In this document: positions 40,001 to 52,360 of the stretch, in pieces | How the letters are laid out: every line of letters begins with the position of its first letter | Position numbering within the stretch: position 1 is the first letter of the stretch | From: Nymphaea colorata | Lineage: Eukaryota > Streptophyta > Magnoliopsida > Nymphaeales > Nymphaeaceae | Direction: 5' to 3' | NCBI RefSeq assembly: GCF_008831285.2 | Contig: NC_045142.1 | Location: 23,063,300-23,127,299 of the forward strand | Length of the DNA: 64,000 bases | Made by a program: the position numbers and the translations under genes | The notes under the pieces: model-generated | Database searches by the model: none | What the model was told of the DNA's origin: nothing | The model's input: the letters and a program-made list of their open reading frames with translations, nothing else

Positions 40001-41365
40001 GTTTTATATGGCTTTAGTGTCAGCAGTTTCCTTGCATGGGTGAATACTTTTAAACCAACTTCACAGTCGCAGTTTTTGTTCCATTTTTTAATTGTTGTAG
40101 TGCTCATCATAAGCAAGACAACTTCCAAGCTTAAACTAATTTAAGAATTGAAATTAATTTGACAGTGACAAGATCTTTGAAGTCAAATAATCTAATTCTG
40201 CAAAAGGATTTTAACTTCATGGCACCAAAATTTTTTAACTGCCAAGAATAGTTTCCGTAAAAAGAACAAAAACAGATTTTTTTTTTTAAAGTTTATCCAA
40301 TTGATAGATACCATAAAACTCAAAAGCATGCGGATGACCTCGCTTCTTCCTACAAGAAGACAGGAAGTTGGCCTTATCTCCAAAAGTGAAAGAGTGAAAG
40401 GCATAAATGCAGAGCTGTACTCTGTGCTTTTGCCACAGCAACTTACAGAGGAACCTTGCTTTATTAAGCAAAAGTTATGACAGCCACACAGGTGGGGGGC
40501 AAACAGAGAAAGGATTTGAAGGCCAGACAGAGAGAAGCAGGCCATGGCCAAGAAAGCCCACAAGCTAAAAGGGAGTGCACCTAGCTAGGCACCTAGTTCC
40601 AGCACCAATACCGCCATTAAATGAGTCTCTGCACGATCACTGGAAGGGTCCCCTCAAAGCACAGAAGAAAAGAAGTTGGAGCAATTAAAGCAACCCCCAA
40701 CACTAAATTCTCTCACCAAAAAGCAGCAAGTGATCTCTGAAAGGAGTGAAACATCTGCATCAGTCATCCCTTTCACCCCGTTCCTCTCAAAGGTTCAACG
40801 GTGATCCCGATAGCTAACAGCAGAACCTCAAAAAATAGGATACGATTCCCCCTTCTTAAATGCATTCACCAACATCCAGTCTTCCCCCTCTTCATCACCA
40901 TTAAAACTCATCCAAGCAAACGACTGCAGAAAAGTGTGCGGAGAGTCAGAGACAGATCAATTCACTGAAGGAATTTTCTCTGCATTTGGTTACCAACTAA
41001 TAGAGACTCGCAGGAAAAGTTCTCTCCATTGGATTGCCAACTCACTGTAAGAAAAAGGATGAGAGATTCTCAGGAAAAAGTTCTCGAAGCGTTTGATTAC
41101 CAGCTAAGCAAACAGAAGATAAAGAAGCATTGCCACAGTGAAGGAGGGAGGGGGAGAGAGAGAGATAGAGAGACAGAGAGAGCAATTGATCAGGAACCTT
41201 TTTCTCTACATTGTATTACCAACTAAACAAACAGAAGAAAACTAAGAAACAACGAGGTAAAAAGAAACAAGAAAGGCAAAACTTTTCCATCCGATGGCTA
41301 CACCAATTTTATACAAAAAAGGAAGGCCAGAAGAGAAACCGGCAAGCAAGCAAAACTTTGAACAA
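37049..41365. other. Intergenic, includes 3' flank of the TPR gene
   Basis: No gene is supported. Around 40985-41245 an imperfect phrase (ATTACCAACTAA.CAAACAGAAGA with AGGAAAA.TTCTC) recurs about three times; on the minus strand this lies downstream of the TPR gene and may belong to its 3' UTR. An AT-rich stretch at 38090-38400 with a right end TTTGACATCCTTA resembles the 51954 element. Confidence 0.5.
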
Positions 41366-43512
41366 TCAACAGCTCAAAGCTTCATGAAGATGGTGCGCCG
41401 GATGCGCGAAACCCGGCGAGAGCAAGCTGCCCACGCCGGCGATTTCGCGGCAAAACCCTCCCGGAAAAATTGCCACTGTTGGCACTGCAGCCTTCTCCAC
41501 CAGTTCTTCCTTCACATTGGCCCTCGACGAACAATTCATCATTTCCTGATTGCTACCATTCGACCCTCTATCTGAAGTTCTGACCGTCGCGTCTCCAGAG
41601 GCGGCGGCTGCAGCCTTCTGTTGCTGCCTCTCGGCAGCTTCCTCCTCCATGATGGTTGCCATGACGTGGGCGTAGGCCTTCTGAAGCAGCCTATAGAGCA
41701 GCATGGCAGACATCCTCGCCTGGTCCCTCACACCATCGGCGTCGCGCTCATCGGCGAACTCGCAGCGCTCGATGAACCCGGTAGCCCGGTCCGGTCGGTG
41801 ACGGAGACAGAGTAGCCTGTGGGTGCACTCGAGCTCCGACCGGGGGCAGCCGCGCCTTAGCCCTAGCAGGGCATAGTAGTCGACGGGCGGCAAGGAGCCA
41901 GCGACCACGATCAGGTTCATCTCGGCGATTTTTCCGGCGATGGACTTCGAGTTCGAGAAAACGTCTCCTGAAGCAAAGTGGGCTCGGCCGCCTAATCGCC
42001 ACGGACGGCCGGGAAGCCGCCGGTCACGGAGGATGGAGTCGTAAAGGAGCTTGAGGTGCTCGAGGTCCTGCAGGCACTCTGTGAAGCAGCCGACGCTCTG
42101 GAGGAGCGACGCTCGGGTGGAGAGCGCGCCCACGCACGTAGGATCGAGCGCAAGCGTCCGATTGCAATCAGCGATCGATTCCGAAATCCGGCCAGCGGCC
42201 TGATAGGCGGCTGCCCGATGCATGTAGCACTCGGCTAGGAACGCCTGCGGGACAGCCCGGCGTGACCCGTCGATAATCTTCGAGAAATGCCGGACGGCCT
42301 CCGCCGGTAGCCCGGCATCGAGCGCTGCCAGCGCCGCCGCACGGCGGCGGAGCAGGAACTTCACGTTCGCGAGCAGTTGCCCGACGCTTTCAAGCTCCTC
42401 GGCGTCACCGGACCCGGCGGAGAAGACGTCATCGGAGAAGAGGCCGCTATCCCGACGGGAGGCCGCGGAAGCAAGGCGCTTTCCGGCCTGAAGGAGGAGC
42501 AGGGCGTCCTCCAGAAGCCCGAGATGGGAAAGCGCCTGGCCGAGGATGATGTACCGCCAATGCTGGCGACGGCCGGCGTTGCGCCTACCGGGCGACATTC
42601 CTGGTAAAAGACGGTTCTTGATGTCGGAGACGGAGAAGCATCGAGTGAGGGCCTCGGCTGCGGAATTCTCCGGCGGAGCAGGTAGGAGGTTGAGGCTCTC
42701 CCGCGAGAGAGAATCAGAGGAAAGTGAAGAGCACGAAGACGAAGCCGAGTCGTCGCGGGCTCCGGCGGAAGGAATGTCGTCTCGAAAGAGCTCGGCGACG
42801 TCTCGGTAACGGCGGAGACTGAGGAGCGCAGTAGCCTTGAGGTGAAGCGGCGCGTCCCAGCGGGGACAGACAGCAATGGCGTCGTCCAGTAGGGCCAGCG
42901 CCGCCTGTCTCTGCGCCTGATCTGGGCTCCTCAACATCAACCTCGCCTCCTTCATGTTCTTCTCCGCCACCTGAAACACCCAAACACAAACAGGAACAAA
43001 CTTCAATCTTCGAGACGACCACAGAACACAGCAAATATCAACATTTCAGACGACCAACTAAACTATCAATCACATCGCAGACTTCTCAAAATACATAACT
43101 TAATCGAGTTTTGCTCGATCCAAAGGCCTTAAAAATCTAACGAATTTCGCTTTCGTTTCAAAGTTCTGCGCTTCCATAACTTAACGACGTTCTGCCTTGT
43201 CTCCATTTTGGAGCTCGACATTGTTGGGGAGGCGGCTGAACAAACAAGCACGGCCGCATTTCTGATCCCCACAGTAATTTTCGGCTAGTTTCATCCTCCA
43301 TCAAAAGAGCACCATCACCAACAAGAATCAAATGCAGAGAAAGGGCTACAAACTAAAACCGATTTTGATCTTCCATAAAAGCTTCAATGAAAATAAAACA
43401 AGAGAGAACATAAAGTGTGGCGAAGAAAAATGACCTTCCGATTGGTCATCCACCACCAGCGCCGGTCAGAGACCTTCGGGGAAGAAGAATATGAAGAATC
43501 GAAGGAAGGCAT
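41366..43512 (-). CDS. TPR protein with J-like domain, 2 coding exons
   Basis: The coding exons on the minus strand are 43512-43435 (26 codons) and 42970-41366 (534 codons plus TGA), joined from an AAG/GTCATT donor to a GTTTCAG acceptor, giving 560 residues. The joined N-terminus (RRWWWMTNRKVAEKNMKEAR) is the conserved W-rich opening of this plant family. TPR-like helices lie near residues 36-80 and 164-195, with clearer TPRs at 235-265, 272-305 and 306-337. A J-like segment starts at about 400 (YYALLGLRRGC) and reads LRHRPDRA, so the canonical HPD is shifted to HRPD with Arg in the His place. Efficient Hsp70 stimulation is therefore doubtful, though related plant proteins show a similar HKPD. 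A Ser-rich linker occupies 93-120 and an Ala/Gln-rich helix follows the J-like region. The gene is strikingly GC-rich. I recall Arabidopsis At4g02100 (DnaJ with TPR) as the likely counterpart. Confidence 0.92.
42971..43434 (-). other. Intron of the TPR gene
   Basis: A 464-nt AT-rich intron separates the short first coding exon from the GC-rich main exon. The unspliced frame continues 12 codons upstream of the acceptor (MKFVPVCVWVFQ), but the conserved WWWMTNRK segment is only reached by splicing. Confidence 0.85.
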
Positions 43513-43850
43513 TGCTAAGGACTCGATTCCCTTCAACCAAAGAACACGAATCTCATCCTCCCCAACAACTGCTCCCCTCTTACCCCCTCAAATCTCCACT
43601 CCCGGAACCCAACAGCTCATCATGCTCAACAGAGACTAGAATCTACACTACAATACATCTATGCTTTCATCTCCCAACCACAACAACAGACCGCCGATCT
43701 GTTCCACTAGCCGCAACCCCTCAAAACAACCACGGAGAAGGAGATTATTGCACAAGCAAGAGAAGAAGAAAAAGAAGTCCTTCGTCCTCTTCGCTTTTAG
43801 AGAGAGAAAGAGAGGGAGGGAGACTCTCCTTCCTCTATATTGATAATAGC
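43513..43850 (-). promoter_or_regulatory. 5' leader and putative core promoter of the TPR gene
   Basis: On the minus strand this is pyrimidine-rich (CTCTCTTTCTCTCTC around 43798-43815), typical of a plant 5' UTR. A weak TATA-like AATATAGAG lies just upstream (about 43836-43844). Two short frames here are leader noise. Confidence 0.35.
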
Positions 43851-46800
43851 GAGCCAAAGAGAGAGAGAAGGTATTTGTAGGGCAAGGCTGACCGAGGAAA
43901 CCGGTAGAAAGGACGGCCGGCGACCGGAGACAGGCGGTTGAGTGTGTTCCGCTGTCCCCCACCCGAGATCAAAGGGGGAGAGTAAAAGAGTTGGGAAGAA
44001 GAGAGAGAGAGAGAGGGTCACGGGTTGGAGTTTGGCAGCTGCCCCAGCTTTTGATCCAATTCTTTTTCCTTCTCTCTTCTCTTCTTTCACAGAGAAAGTT
44101 TTTAAATAATTCAAAACAAACGAAGCTAATAACTGTAGTCTTCTGCAGATCATCAGGTCCTTTACTGTAGCAGTTTTTTCTTTTTTTTTTTACAAAAAAT
44201 TACATATATAAAAAAAAACTAGTAACTGTAGTTTGTTTTTCAATTATGTATTTTTTTATAAAAAATTACTTATAAAAAAAAATTAGTAACTGTAGTTTGT
44301 TTTTGAATTATATAAAAGAACTGCACCCGAGTTGAGAGACTTTGATGCTCGCTCGCTAATCTTGGTTTAAGAGCAAACTCCAATACTTTGTTTGGTTTGG
44401 TTATCCCTTAGTTGTTGATTGATACTCTATTTCCTTTGGGTTTTGATTAGGTCTTTGTAGAAAAACTTTAATGAAAACTTGAAGTTTATGAGGAAGTGAA
44501 TATGTTTATTATTTGTGAATATTCAGTAAGAAACTTGTATTGGATTAAATGCTTTTAGTTATACTTCTTCATTTTGGAAGATGTGAAAGATTCCTTTGGA
44601 ATTCAGCATTGAAAATTTAGGGTTTTTTTGGTGCAATTAATTCAATTTAATGCACATTCTTTAGTAAACAAAAGAAAAACACTGCGCTGGTATTTGGACG
44701 ACACCTCTTTTGAAGGCGAAATTCAAAGCCAGGTTTTTAGAGTGTTTAATGCCGTCAAAACTGCTCTTGAGGAAAACCTAATTTTGACAAAACCGGTTTT
44801 TTATAAATGGAGTAAAAAAACTTGCTCTGCCTTAAATTATTCAAAACTAAGTTTTGGGTATGTCGCCCAAATTAAAAAAAAAAAAGAACAAGGTCTTAAA
44901 ATTCATTTTAAAAAAGTTGTTTTTATAAACCCATTTTCCACAAAAAATGGGTTCGATGAGGATGTCATCCAAACACCCATGTTTTTTAATGAGTTTTGAA
45001 AACCTTGTTAAAACTTTTTATTTTTGAATAATTTGGTGGAAGTCAGACTTTTTACTTGTTTTAAGAAACTCAAGTGTTCAAAGCTAGGTTTTTTTTTTTA
45101 TCAAATCCAGTTTTAATGTCATCCAAACATAAAAAAAAAAGAAAAATTTTAGCGCGTCAACTAAAATAGTCTATATGTTTTTGTCCTAACAAATATATAG
45201 TACTTATGATGAAAGACATTTAATCTCTAAATTTAAAATTTAGAATGACATTTAGGGAGTGTTTAATGGTTTGAAATTTTGATTCAATAATTAAAATCCC
45301 CAGAATCATAATTCCTCCATAAGTTGGAATGAAATCAAAATTCGAGGTTTTAGTTTCCTAATTCTAGAAACAAAATACTCTGCGTGTTTAATAATTCATA
45401 TTTCTTTAAAAAATCTAAAATTCTATGATTCTTGGTATACCAAAAGCCCCTTTATAATTAAACTGGTGCACATTCAGTAGAAAAAAAGGAAAAAAAAAAT
45501 TATGTTGATTTTTTTCAGGTTACTAAGTTAAAACACCAGGTGATCTATTTTGGTTCAATTTACACCCATTGTTTTCATCGGGTCGGATTTGTAGAGGACC
45601 CGACCCATGCAAAGGGTTCTTGATTTCCTGATATGGTTTCCGGGTCGGGTTTATAAAAAACTGATTTTTTTTGTACGTGAGGCCGGGATCCAAAGTCAAA
45701 GTCCAAAACATGGAGCCGGACTCATCCCGTGTCGGCTGGTCCGTATCCGACGACAGGAAGTCCAAGAGGAGTCAAAGTCAAAGGCCAAAACGGGGAGCGA
45801 AGATAGGCAGGCATCCCGGTTCTTCCGGGTCGAAAAGCTGTCGCTCGTTCTGCTCCAGCATCTCTGTGGATCGGTTCCGGTACACTGACCCCGCACAATT
45901 AAATTTAACAACACATATCGGCGTTATTTTGGCGATTACTTCGTTATGTCAAAGCCGCCTAACCCATGCCATTATTTGAAATATCACCTTTATTTAAAAA
46001 GGTATGAATATAGGGTTGTCAATATATCTAACTTTTAAAGCAGATACCGGCTGTTTTAAATAAATTTGACGTGAAAAAAATTTAATATTTAATTAAAACA
46101 TCGAATCAGATTCAGATTTAAGAAATGACATTGACTGGGTTTCAGTTTTAAATAAATATTTTATATTTCATGCTTTATTGGGTTCAGAATTTAGGTTCAG
46201 ATATGAATTTAAAAAACGAATTATGATATGAATGTAAAAATCTGGTTTTAGATTTGAATTAAATGTGATTTTTTTTTCTCTTTGTTCATATTGAATCTGA
46301 GAATAATGCTTTTCAAATTATCGGCTTATATACTATATCAGTATGCCAATTATCTTTCTATAATTGACTGTTTTAAAGAATATACGAAGAATACCTTTTA
46401 TAATGTCATAAGTTAGTAAATATCTGCAACTTTTTAAACGCCTTCCTTTCTTGTCACGATATTTTAAGGCGAAGTAAATCAGCTTAAATTGTGACTCATT
46501 TTAACGTCGATGAAGTGGTTTTCTTGATTTTACATCTTGATATTGTTATATTTTTTGTTTATTTTCGAATTAATTAAAAAATATTTATTTTTTAATTAAA
46601 AGTGCAAAATACATGATTTGGGTCCGTAAAATGATAAAAGAGTGAGAATTCGGAGAAACCAGACGTCAAACCGTCAAATTTTGGAGATGGGAAGGGTGGT
46701 TAGGTCATTAAACACAGCCGTTCGTCAGCCCCCACCTCTTTAATGATCACGTGACGATAATCCTGCACGTTCGCAACCAATTGCGACTCGCCAGGTTGTG

Positions 46801-49171
46801 AGTTGACCAATAGGAAGCGAGCTTTTGATACGTTAGTGGGTCCCACATTTTGCGTGAGCCACTACTAATTGGATGGGGTCAAAGGCACCACGCCAATTGG
46901 ACGCTTGTTTCTTTAAGATGGTTACCACTGTTATTATCACGCCTTTAAGACATGAAATTGGCGTTATTTTCACGCGTTAATAGCAGCTTAATATTAATAT
47001 CACACCTTTAAGACAACAAAAATACAGTTATTTTAACGGCGTGAGGTCATTTTATAAAAATCAGGTTTTATTAGTACTTGTATCTTAATTAGTTTCGAAA
47101 CATTGTTTTTGTGTTTGGATAATTAATTTATTACATATTAATATTATTTCCTATTATTTGAAGGGCTTAAGAAATATTGCATATATGGTCTAAAATTATG
47201 TTAGTACATATTAGTGTTTCTCGATAGAAAAAAAAAAAACTTTTGTTCTGCTGTAAATCTTTCTTATGAAAAGGATCAAAGGAAGGTTAAGAGAAGCAAA
47301 TCACAATAATAATAGTTTTTTTTTATTGAATCTACTCGAAAGATTAAGATATATTCATGGAATGTTGTTATAATATAATGTTTTATGAATCTGCCCTAAC
47401 AACAAACTCTTTCCATTGCCAAATGACCAATTTAAAAATTTCGAGGTCGTATTTGCATGGATATTGCATGATGCATAGAGACTTGTTGGTTGGAATGTGC
47501 CAAATGTATAGTATAGTTAAATAGGCCAACTTCTTGTACAGTAGTATGTTAGGTCCCCCACCTAAATGTGATGGACGAATACCGAACTTGATGTCGTATA
47601 CATCTTCCCTTTGTACAAATTTTAGTTCTTTCACATGGCCATTATATACATCTGTGTGGGCATTTGCCTACACAACAAGCCCACACATATAATCGATTCT
47701 AGCTACTAACAATGATTTTATCTTACATCATAATTGTTTTGAGGGTGAGGAGTATTGAGGTCGAACACAAAGGAGGTGGAGCTAGATTTTTTTTTTTTTT
47801 TTTTTTACTGGGTTGAATTACATTTTCTGAGACAATATGTTTTGTAAAATTTTTAAAAGGGTCAAATAAATTTTTTTTGTAAGTTATAACATAAAAATCT
47901 GATTTTCCCAAAATCAAGCAAGGCCATCGCCCTTGCGAGCTCCCCCTTGCCTGCACCCCCATCAAACATTGACCCAACTCGTATGCTCAAGCTCTCACAA
48001 GCCATCATATTCTTATGAAAGGGGTATTTTTGTCCTTTTCAAAATAAAATATTTATTTTTATTTTCCTAAAAAAACTATTATGTAATGTATTTTTGTCAT
48101 TTGGACTCCCAAAAACCCGGGTTAGTGTTTGGGACCTGAACGTATAACCTATAGACACGAATCGTCTTGATTTGTCGAATTCAGGTTATTTAAAACTGGA
48201 CCAAGTCAACGAGTCAACTTATCGAGTCGGCAAGTCAACTCGCTGACCCAATGACTCAATCATCTGCCCGAGTCATGGTCCAGTGACCCGATTATCTGCC
48301 GATCTGAGTCCCAGTCATGGTTTTTCCAATTATGTATGATTCACCTATTGCAGTTTTTCACGTTATAAACAAAAAGAAAAAAAAGTCTGATACTGAAAAA
48401 AAATTTTATATGCCAAGAAAGATGATGATAATAAACATCGGAAATTTTAATATGCAGCGAATTTTATTAGTTATGTGTCCTCATGCCAATGAGTACCAGA
48501 CTACTAACAACCGCGCCATTAAGTTTATTTCATTAAAAAAAACAATGCATTAATAACGCGATATAATTGGCTTCTTTATATGTCTTCAATGCTGATTCTC
48601 TGTACTATTTACTTGGTAAATAAGTTTCGGCCGTACTTTATATTCGACCACCAAAATCACCATGTCTATCCTTAACGGCAGGCATCAAAATTATTTATAT
48701 TTAAGATCATTATTATTATATTTTAAAGAATTTAGACGACCATACATGTTCTTGATTAATAAAAAATATTCATTTTATCGTTCATGCAATAATTAGTATT
48801 AAAAAAAAACTTTCGATATTAATCGTGCAGCTTCATGGTCAAGCACCAAAATATTCAATGCACAATTATTTTTTGCTATTTTTTCAATACTCATAAATGG
48901 AGATTTTAAATTTTAAACGTTTAATGTTGGAGCTCACAAAGAAGAAGAAGGCAGCCAGCGAGGCCTTCATGTGTCATCACTAGCATGACAGTTTGGAGTC
49001 TAAGGAAAATGACAATATAAATCAATGAATAAGGAAGTTAATGTGTAATATAATAATATGTGCCATCCTTGTCACATATCATCCAACTCAAGGCTTTGTT
49101 CCCTTAAGAAGAGACATGTTTGGAAGAGCCCATGGGCCATTATCACTATTTAGTATGTTTTGACTTTTAGT
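43851..49171. other. Intergenic, repeat-rich, no gene seen
   Basis: This region includes AT-rich repeats and a GC-richer patch at 45690-45880 without recognisable protein. Near 44691 and 44975 an inverted pair (GGTATTTGGACGACA and, inverted, GGTGTTTGGATGACA) may bound a small element, but no target duplication is seen. 46010-46330 starts TAGGGTTGTCAAT and carries the GATTCAGATT words of the 51954 family. 47770-47960 resembles an old hAT MITE. Confidence 0.5.
44191..44316. repeat. Imperfect 60-67 bp tandem repeat, two units
   Basis: Both units run from (C/T)AAAAAATTAC through AGTAACTGTAGTTTGTTTTT to AATTAT. The first extends to about 44257 and the second to about 44316. Confidence 0.8.
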
Positions 49172-49883
49172 GCACCCAAAAAAAAAAAAAATTCAAATGT
49201 GGAGCTTATTCTTAAAATGTCTAATTAATTAATTAATTAATTAAGTTTTTATGGATGAGCTCCAGTTAAGTTACTTCTTTGGGGTGAGTGAGACTAGGAA
49301 ATTTTCATGAGAGATTGAATTATAATTTCAAAATTTCAACAAAAGTCGAAAATAAATTTTAAAATTTACATGTAAATGTTTAATTTTCTTTATTTCTTTT
49401 TTTTAGATGGGCTACCGCTTAGGTGAGAGGCCAAAGCTCATTCATTTTCCTTGTCTCAAGATTTAGAGCTGTATCGGGATTTGAATGAATTTACAGTCAA
49501 AGCCGTGTCTGCTGCCACTGTTTGCACCCAAAAAAATTCAAATGTGGAGCTCATTTTTTAAATGTGTAACTTATTTATTTATTATGGATGAGGTTAGGGT
49601 AGATGATTGTTGGGTATTGAACTTTGAACTTTGAACTTCTTCGGGGTGAGTGAGGGGAGCCAGAAATTTTTCATGAAGGAGGCCAAATTATAATTTCAAA
49701 ATTTCAACAAAAGTCCAAATATAATTTTTAAAATTTACATGTAAACATTTATTTCTTTTTTTTTTAGACGGGGTCAAAGGCCCTGCCGCTGGAAAGGGCT
49801 ATCGCTTAGATGAGAGGCCAAAGCTCCATCATTTTCCCAGGGTTTAAAACTCAATCGGGATTTTTTGAATGAACTTACAGTTA
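49172..49883. repeat. Tandem duplication of a 352-bp unit
   Basis: Copy A (49172-49523) and copy B (49524 to about 49883) abut. Both start GCACCCAAAAAAA...TTCAAATGTGGAGCT. Both pass through ATAATTTCAAAATTTCAACA, AAAATTTACATGTAAA and GAGAGGCCAAAGCTC, and end near GAATGAA(T/C)TTACAGT. Copy B has an extra stretch with GAACTTTGAACTTTGAACTT and an insertion GGTCAAAGGCCCTGCCGCTG. The inner sequence resembles the AT-rich hAT-MITE interiors elsewhere here. Confidence 0.9.
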
Positions 49884-51953
49884 CTTTCTTCAATTGAAAT
49901 CCCCGCTAGAATTAAATTAACGACATGGCAGCTCAATTAGATATGCTATGCACATCGAAACAAGTTTTGATTTTCATGAACCCTAAGTTTTTAATGAGTA
50001 TATAACATAGATATATACCAGTGGATCGTGTTCGAATCAGAGAAGTCAACACCATGTTTAAATGTGAAATTTAAGTTTAGAATCTAAAACCGACCTAAAT
50101 CTGAAGTTTTAAGTACACAGTTGAATCTAAACCATGTTATGATACACGGAGAACCGACTTCAAAACGTATGGATGTCATTTATTGATGTCTATTACCCAA
50201 TATGACATTTATTCAAAATCGCGTCTGAATGAGATAAATGCCATTTTTCGAATTCGAACCCAACCCAATTTCTTAACCAGATGTTGGGGTTTTTACCATA
50301 ATGCCCCAACAGTTGGCACTTATATATATATATATATATATATATAAGTGACATGGTTGGCTAAGTAGAGTTTTAAGACTCGAAAATTCTTGAATGTTAG
50401 TTACCGAGTTTTTTTTTTTACAAGAGTTATTCAATCAAATCATTGTAATTGTAATGGACAGTTGAGAAAAAAAAAAAAAGATAAACATTTTCGTTATATA
50501 TAAGACATGGACATTTTGCATATACCAAAATATTTAGGTGGAAGACTAGAACAAAAAGACATTTAAAAATAAAAAAAAACACATTTTTTATTTTTAACAT
50601 GTCTTTTTCTTGTTTTTTCATTTTTTTTTAATGCCGAATAGTTTTTTTTATTATAATTATAGTTTTTCACTTATTTTATTTTTTTCTCATTTTTAGTTTT
50701 TTTAAAATTTTTTCATATTTTTTCAAGCTTTTCAAATTACACCCGAAAATAACCTCGCTATTTAATAATATATATATAAAAATATATATATATAAAAGCG
50801 TTTTTGATTCTGGTGCATAACGAGAAGATTTGCCTTAAAAAATGAAAGAGTAGCTTGTTGAGAGAGACAATCATGATGATGTGGATGGCTCCGATACGAA
50901 GCGAACACAGGTGGTGGGGCCTGATTCGCCATCATGGCATGGGCCCCCACACCAAATTAGGGTTTCTCTTGTTGGGTTTTAGTCAGATGGCTACTGGTCA
51001 AGGCCCAGTGGATGAGGTTAGAAGCTCACTTACAAAAATTGACAAGGACATGGCATGGCTTTGGATCCCATTTAGGTCCCAGGTGAGCATGATGATGGCT
51101 CACTACCCTACCAGCTGCCAGCCTGAACCTCGCTGTCCTGGGCTCAGTGGCAGGCCCCGTTATATTACGAGGAGGCTGATCCTTCTACGTCCTTTCGGCT
51201 CCGCGCCCGAGCCCAACGGACTCTCGGGTCCGAACTCATGACTCCGGCGGCTTCGAATTTGGATCCAGGTGAGCCAGATTTGGACTGTCATCTCATCCTC
51301 ATCAAGTTGCACCAAACCAGGGAGAGTGAGGACAAGTTTTGACAGTTTGGATCAGATGCATTTGAACAATCTAGTGGACCAAGTTGGTGTTTTTTTTTTT
51401 TTTTTTCTTTTTTAGCTGGCAAGTGATGCCACATTGTTTCTTCCACTTTAAATATAAACGTCGATGATAATCGCGGTTGTTTACTTAAAAATTCATATAA
51501 AGCAAACGTTTTAGTTGTGCATTATGAACGAACCTAGAGTTGGTTGTATTGCTCAGTGGTTCTGATTTTGATATTGAATTAGCCGCCCCCCCCTTTTTGG
51601 TGCAAGTACATCAATTATGTCTCATCTCTTAAATTATAATAAGGTTTTCCACTTTGTGATTAGATGATATGAAGAATGTTTGGTTCCAATTTATCCCTGA
51701 CACTATCAGACCACTATGTCTTGTCCCAAACTTTGCTGCAGATTTTGTTACTTACTCTTCTACCATTTGCTCCAAGAAATGTCTGTTATATCACATGCTC
51801 TTAGAAATGAGGACAGGACAGATTCAATCCCAACTAAGCCAATCTGTCAAGACATTCCTTCCTCACAGTCGATATATGACGACGCGATATTTTCAAACTA
51901 TTGCCAATATGTTAATGCCGCACAGATATAGATTCTGATCTTCAAATTTGTAC
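49884..51953. other. Intergenic, no gene seen
   Basis: A TA run lies at 50321-50346. The 128-codon frame at 50855-51241 is not protein-like. 50570-50790 pairs with 53150-53430 as a dispersed repeat. Confidence 0.5.
50570..50790. repeat. Dispersed AT-rich repeat, copy 1 of 2
   Basis: It shares in the same order with 53150-53430: AATGCC(G/A)AA(T/C)AGTTTTTTT, CTCATTT.TAGTTTTTTT, TTTTTTCAAGCTT, and a terminal (A/G)AAAA.AACCTCG(C/T)T. Both are in the same orientation. No ends or target duplication are defined. Confidence 0.55.
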
Positions 51954-52352
51954 TAGGGATGTCAATGCATCAGATTCAGATGGTGTATTTGGCTAGGTCC
52001 GATGTAACTAAGAAAGAGAAGGAGCATTCAGAACCAGATTCAGTTTAAAATAAATATCTGATTGGATTCATATTGGGATTTAGTTAAATAATATCATCTA
52101 AGCCAATATCCATATATTTTGAAAGCTTGTTGCATCAAATTATGTTTTAAAAAGTAGTATTAAATTTGTTTGCAAACTTAAAAGATGGATTTGGACCAGA
52201 TTCAGATTTCAGACTTAAATTTAGACTCGAATATGGGTACAGTCTTTTCTTCATTTATATTTGAATCTGAATATGTGCACCTTCGATAAGGTGTACTGTA
52301 TACGGTAAATAATACATACATCCGATTCGAATATGATCCATTTCCAACCTTA
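51954..52352. mobile_element. Nonautonomous element, TAGGGATGTCAAT type
   Basis: The left end is TAGGGATGTCAATG; the right end, inverted, is TAAGGTTGGAAATG. The flanking octamers ATTTGTAC (51946-51953) and GTTGGTAC (52353-52360) match at 6 of 8. The interior is composed of GATTCAGATT/GAATCTGAAT-type words with no coding potential. Similar word content occurs at 38090-38400, 46010-46330, 50030-50280 and 56745-57560. Confidence 0.6.
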
Positions 52353-52360
52353 GTTGGTAC

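Noticed and set aside
42361-42876. 171-codon and other frames overlapping the TPR exon
   Set aside because: GC-rich coding DNA gives long antisense and shifted frames; the minus-strand 534-codon frame has the TPR and J-like motifs.
47762-47962. hAT-type MITE like those at 7114 and 59468
   Set aside because: The ends (AAAGGAGGTGGAGCT and inverted CAAGGGGGAGCT) are only loosely similar, and no 8-bp duplication was found.
50855-51241. 128-codon frame
   Set aside because: Its composition (Met/Trp/Arg-rich) and lack of any motif or splice context do not support a gene.
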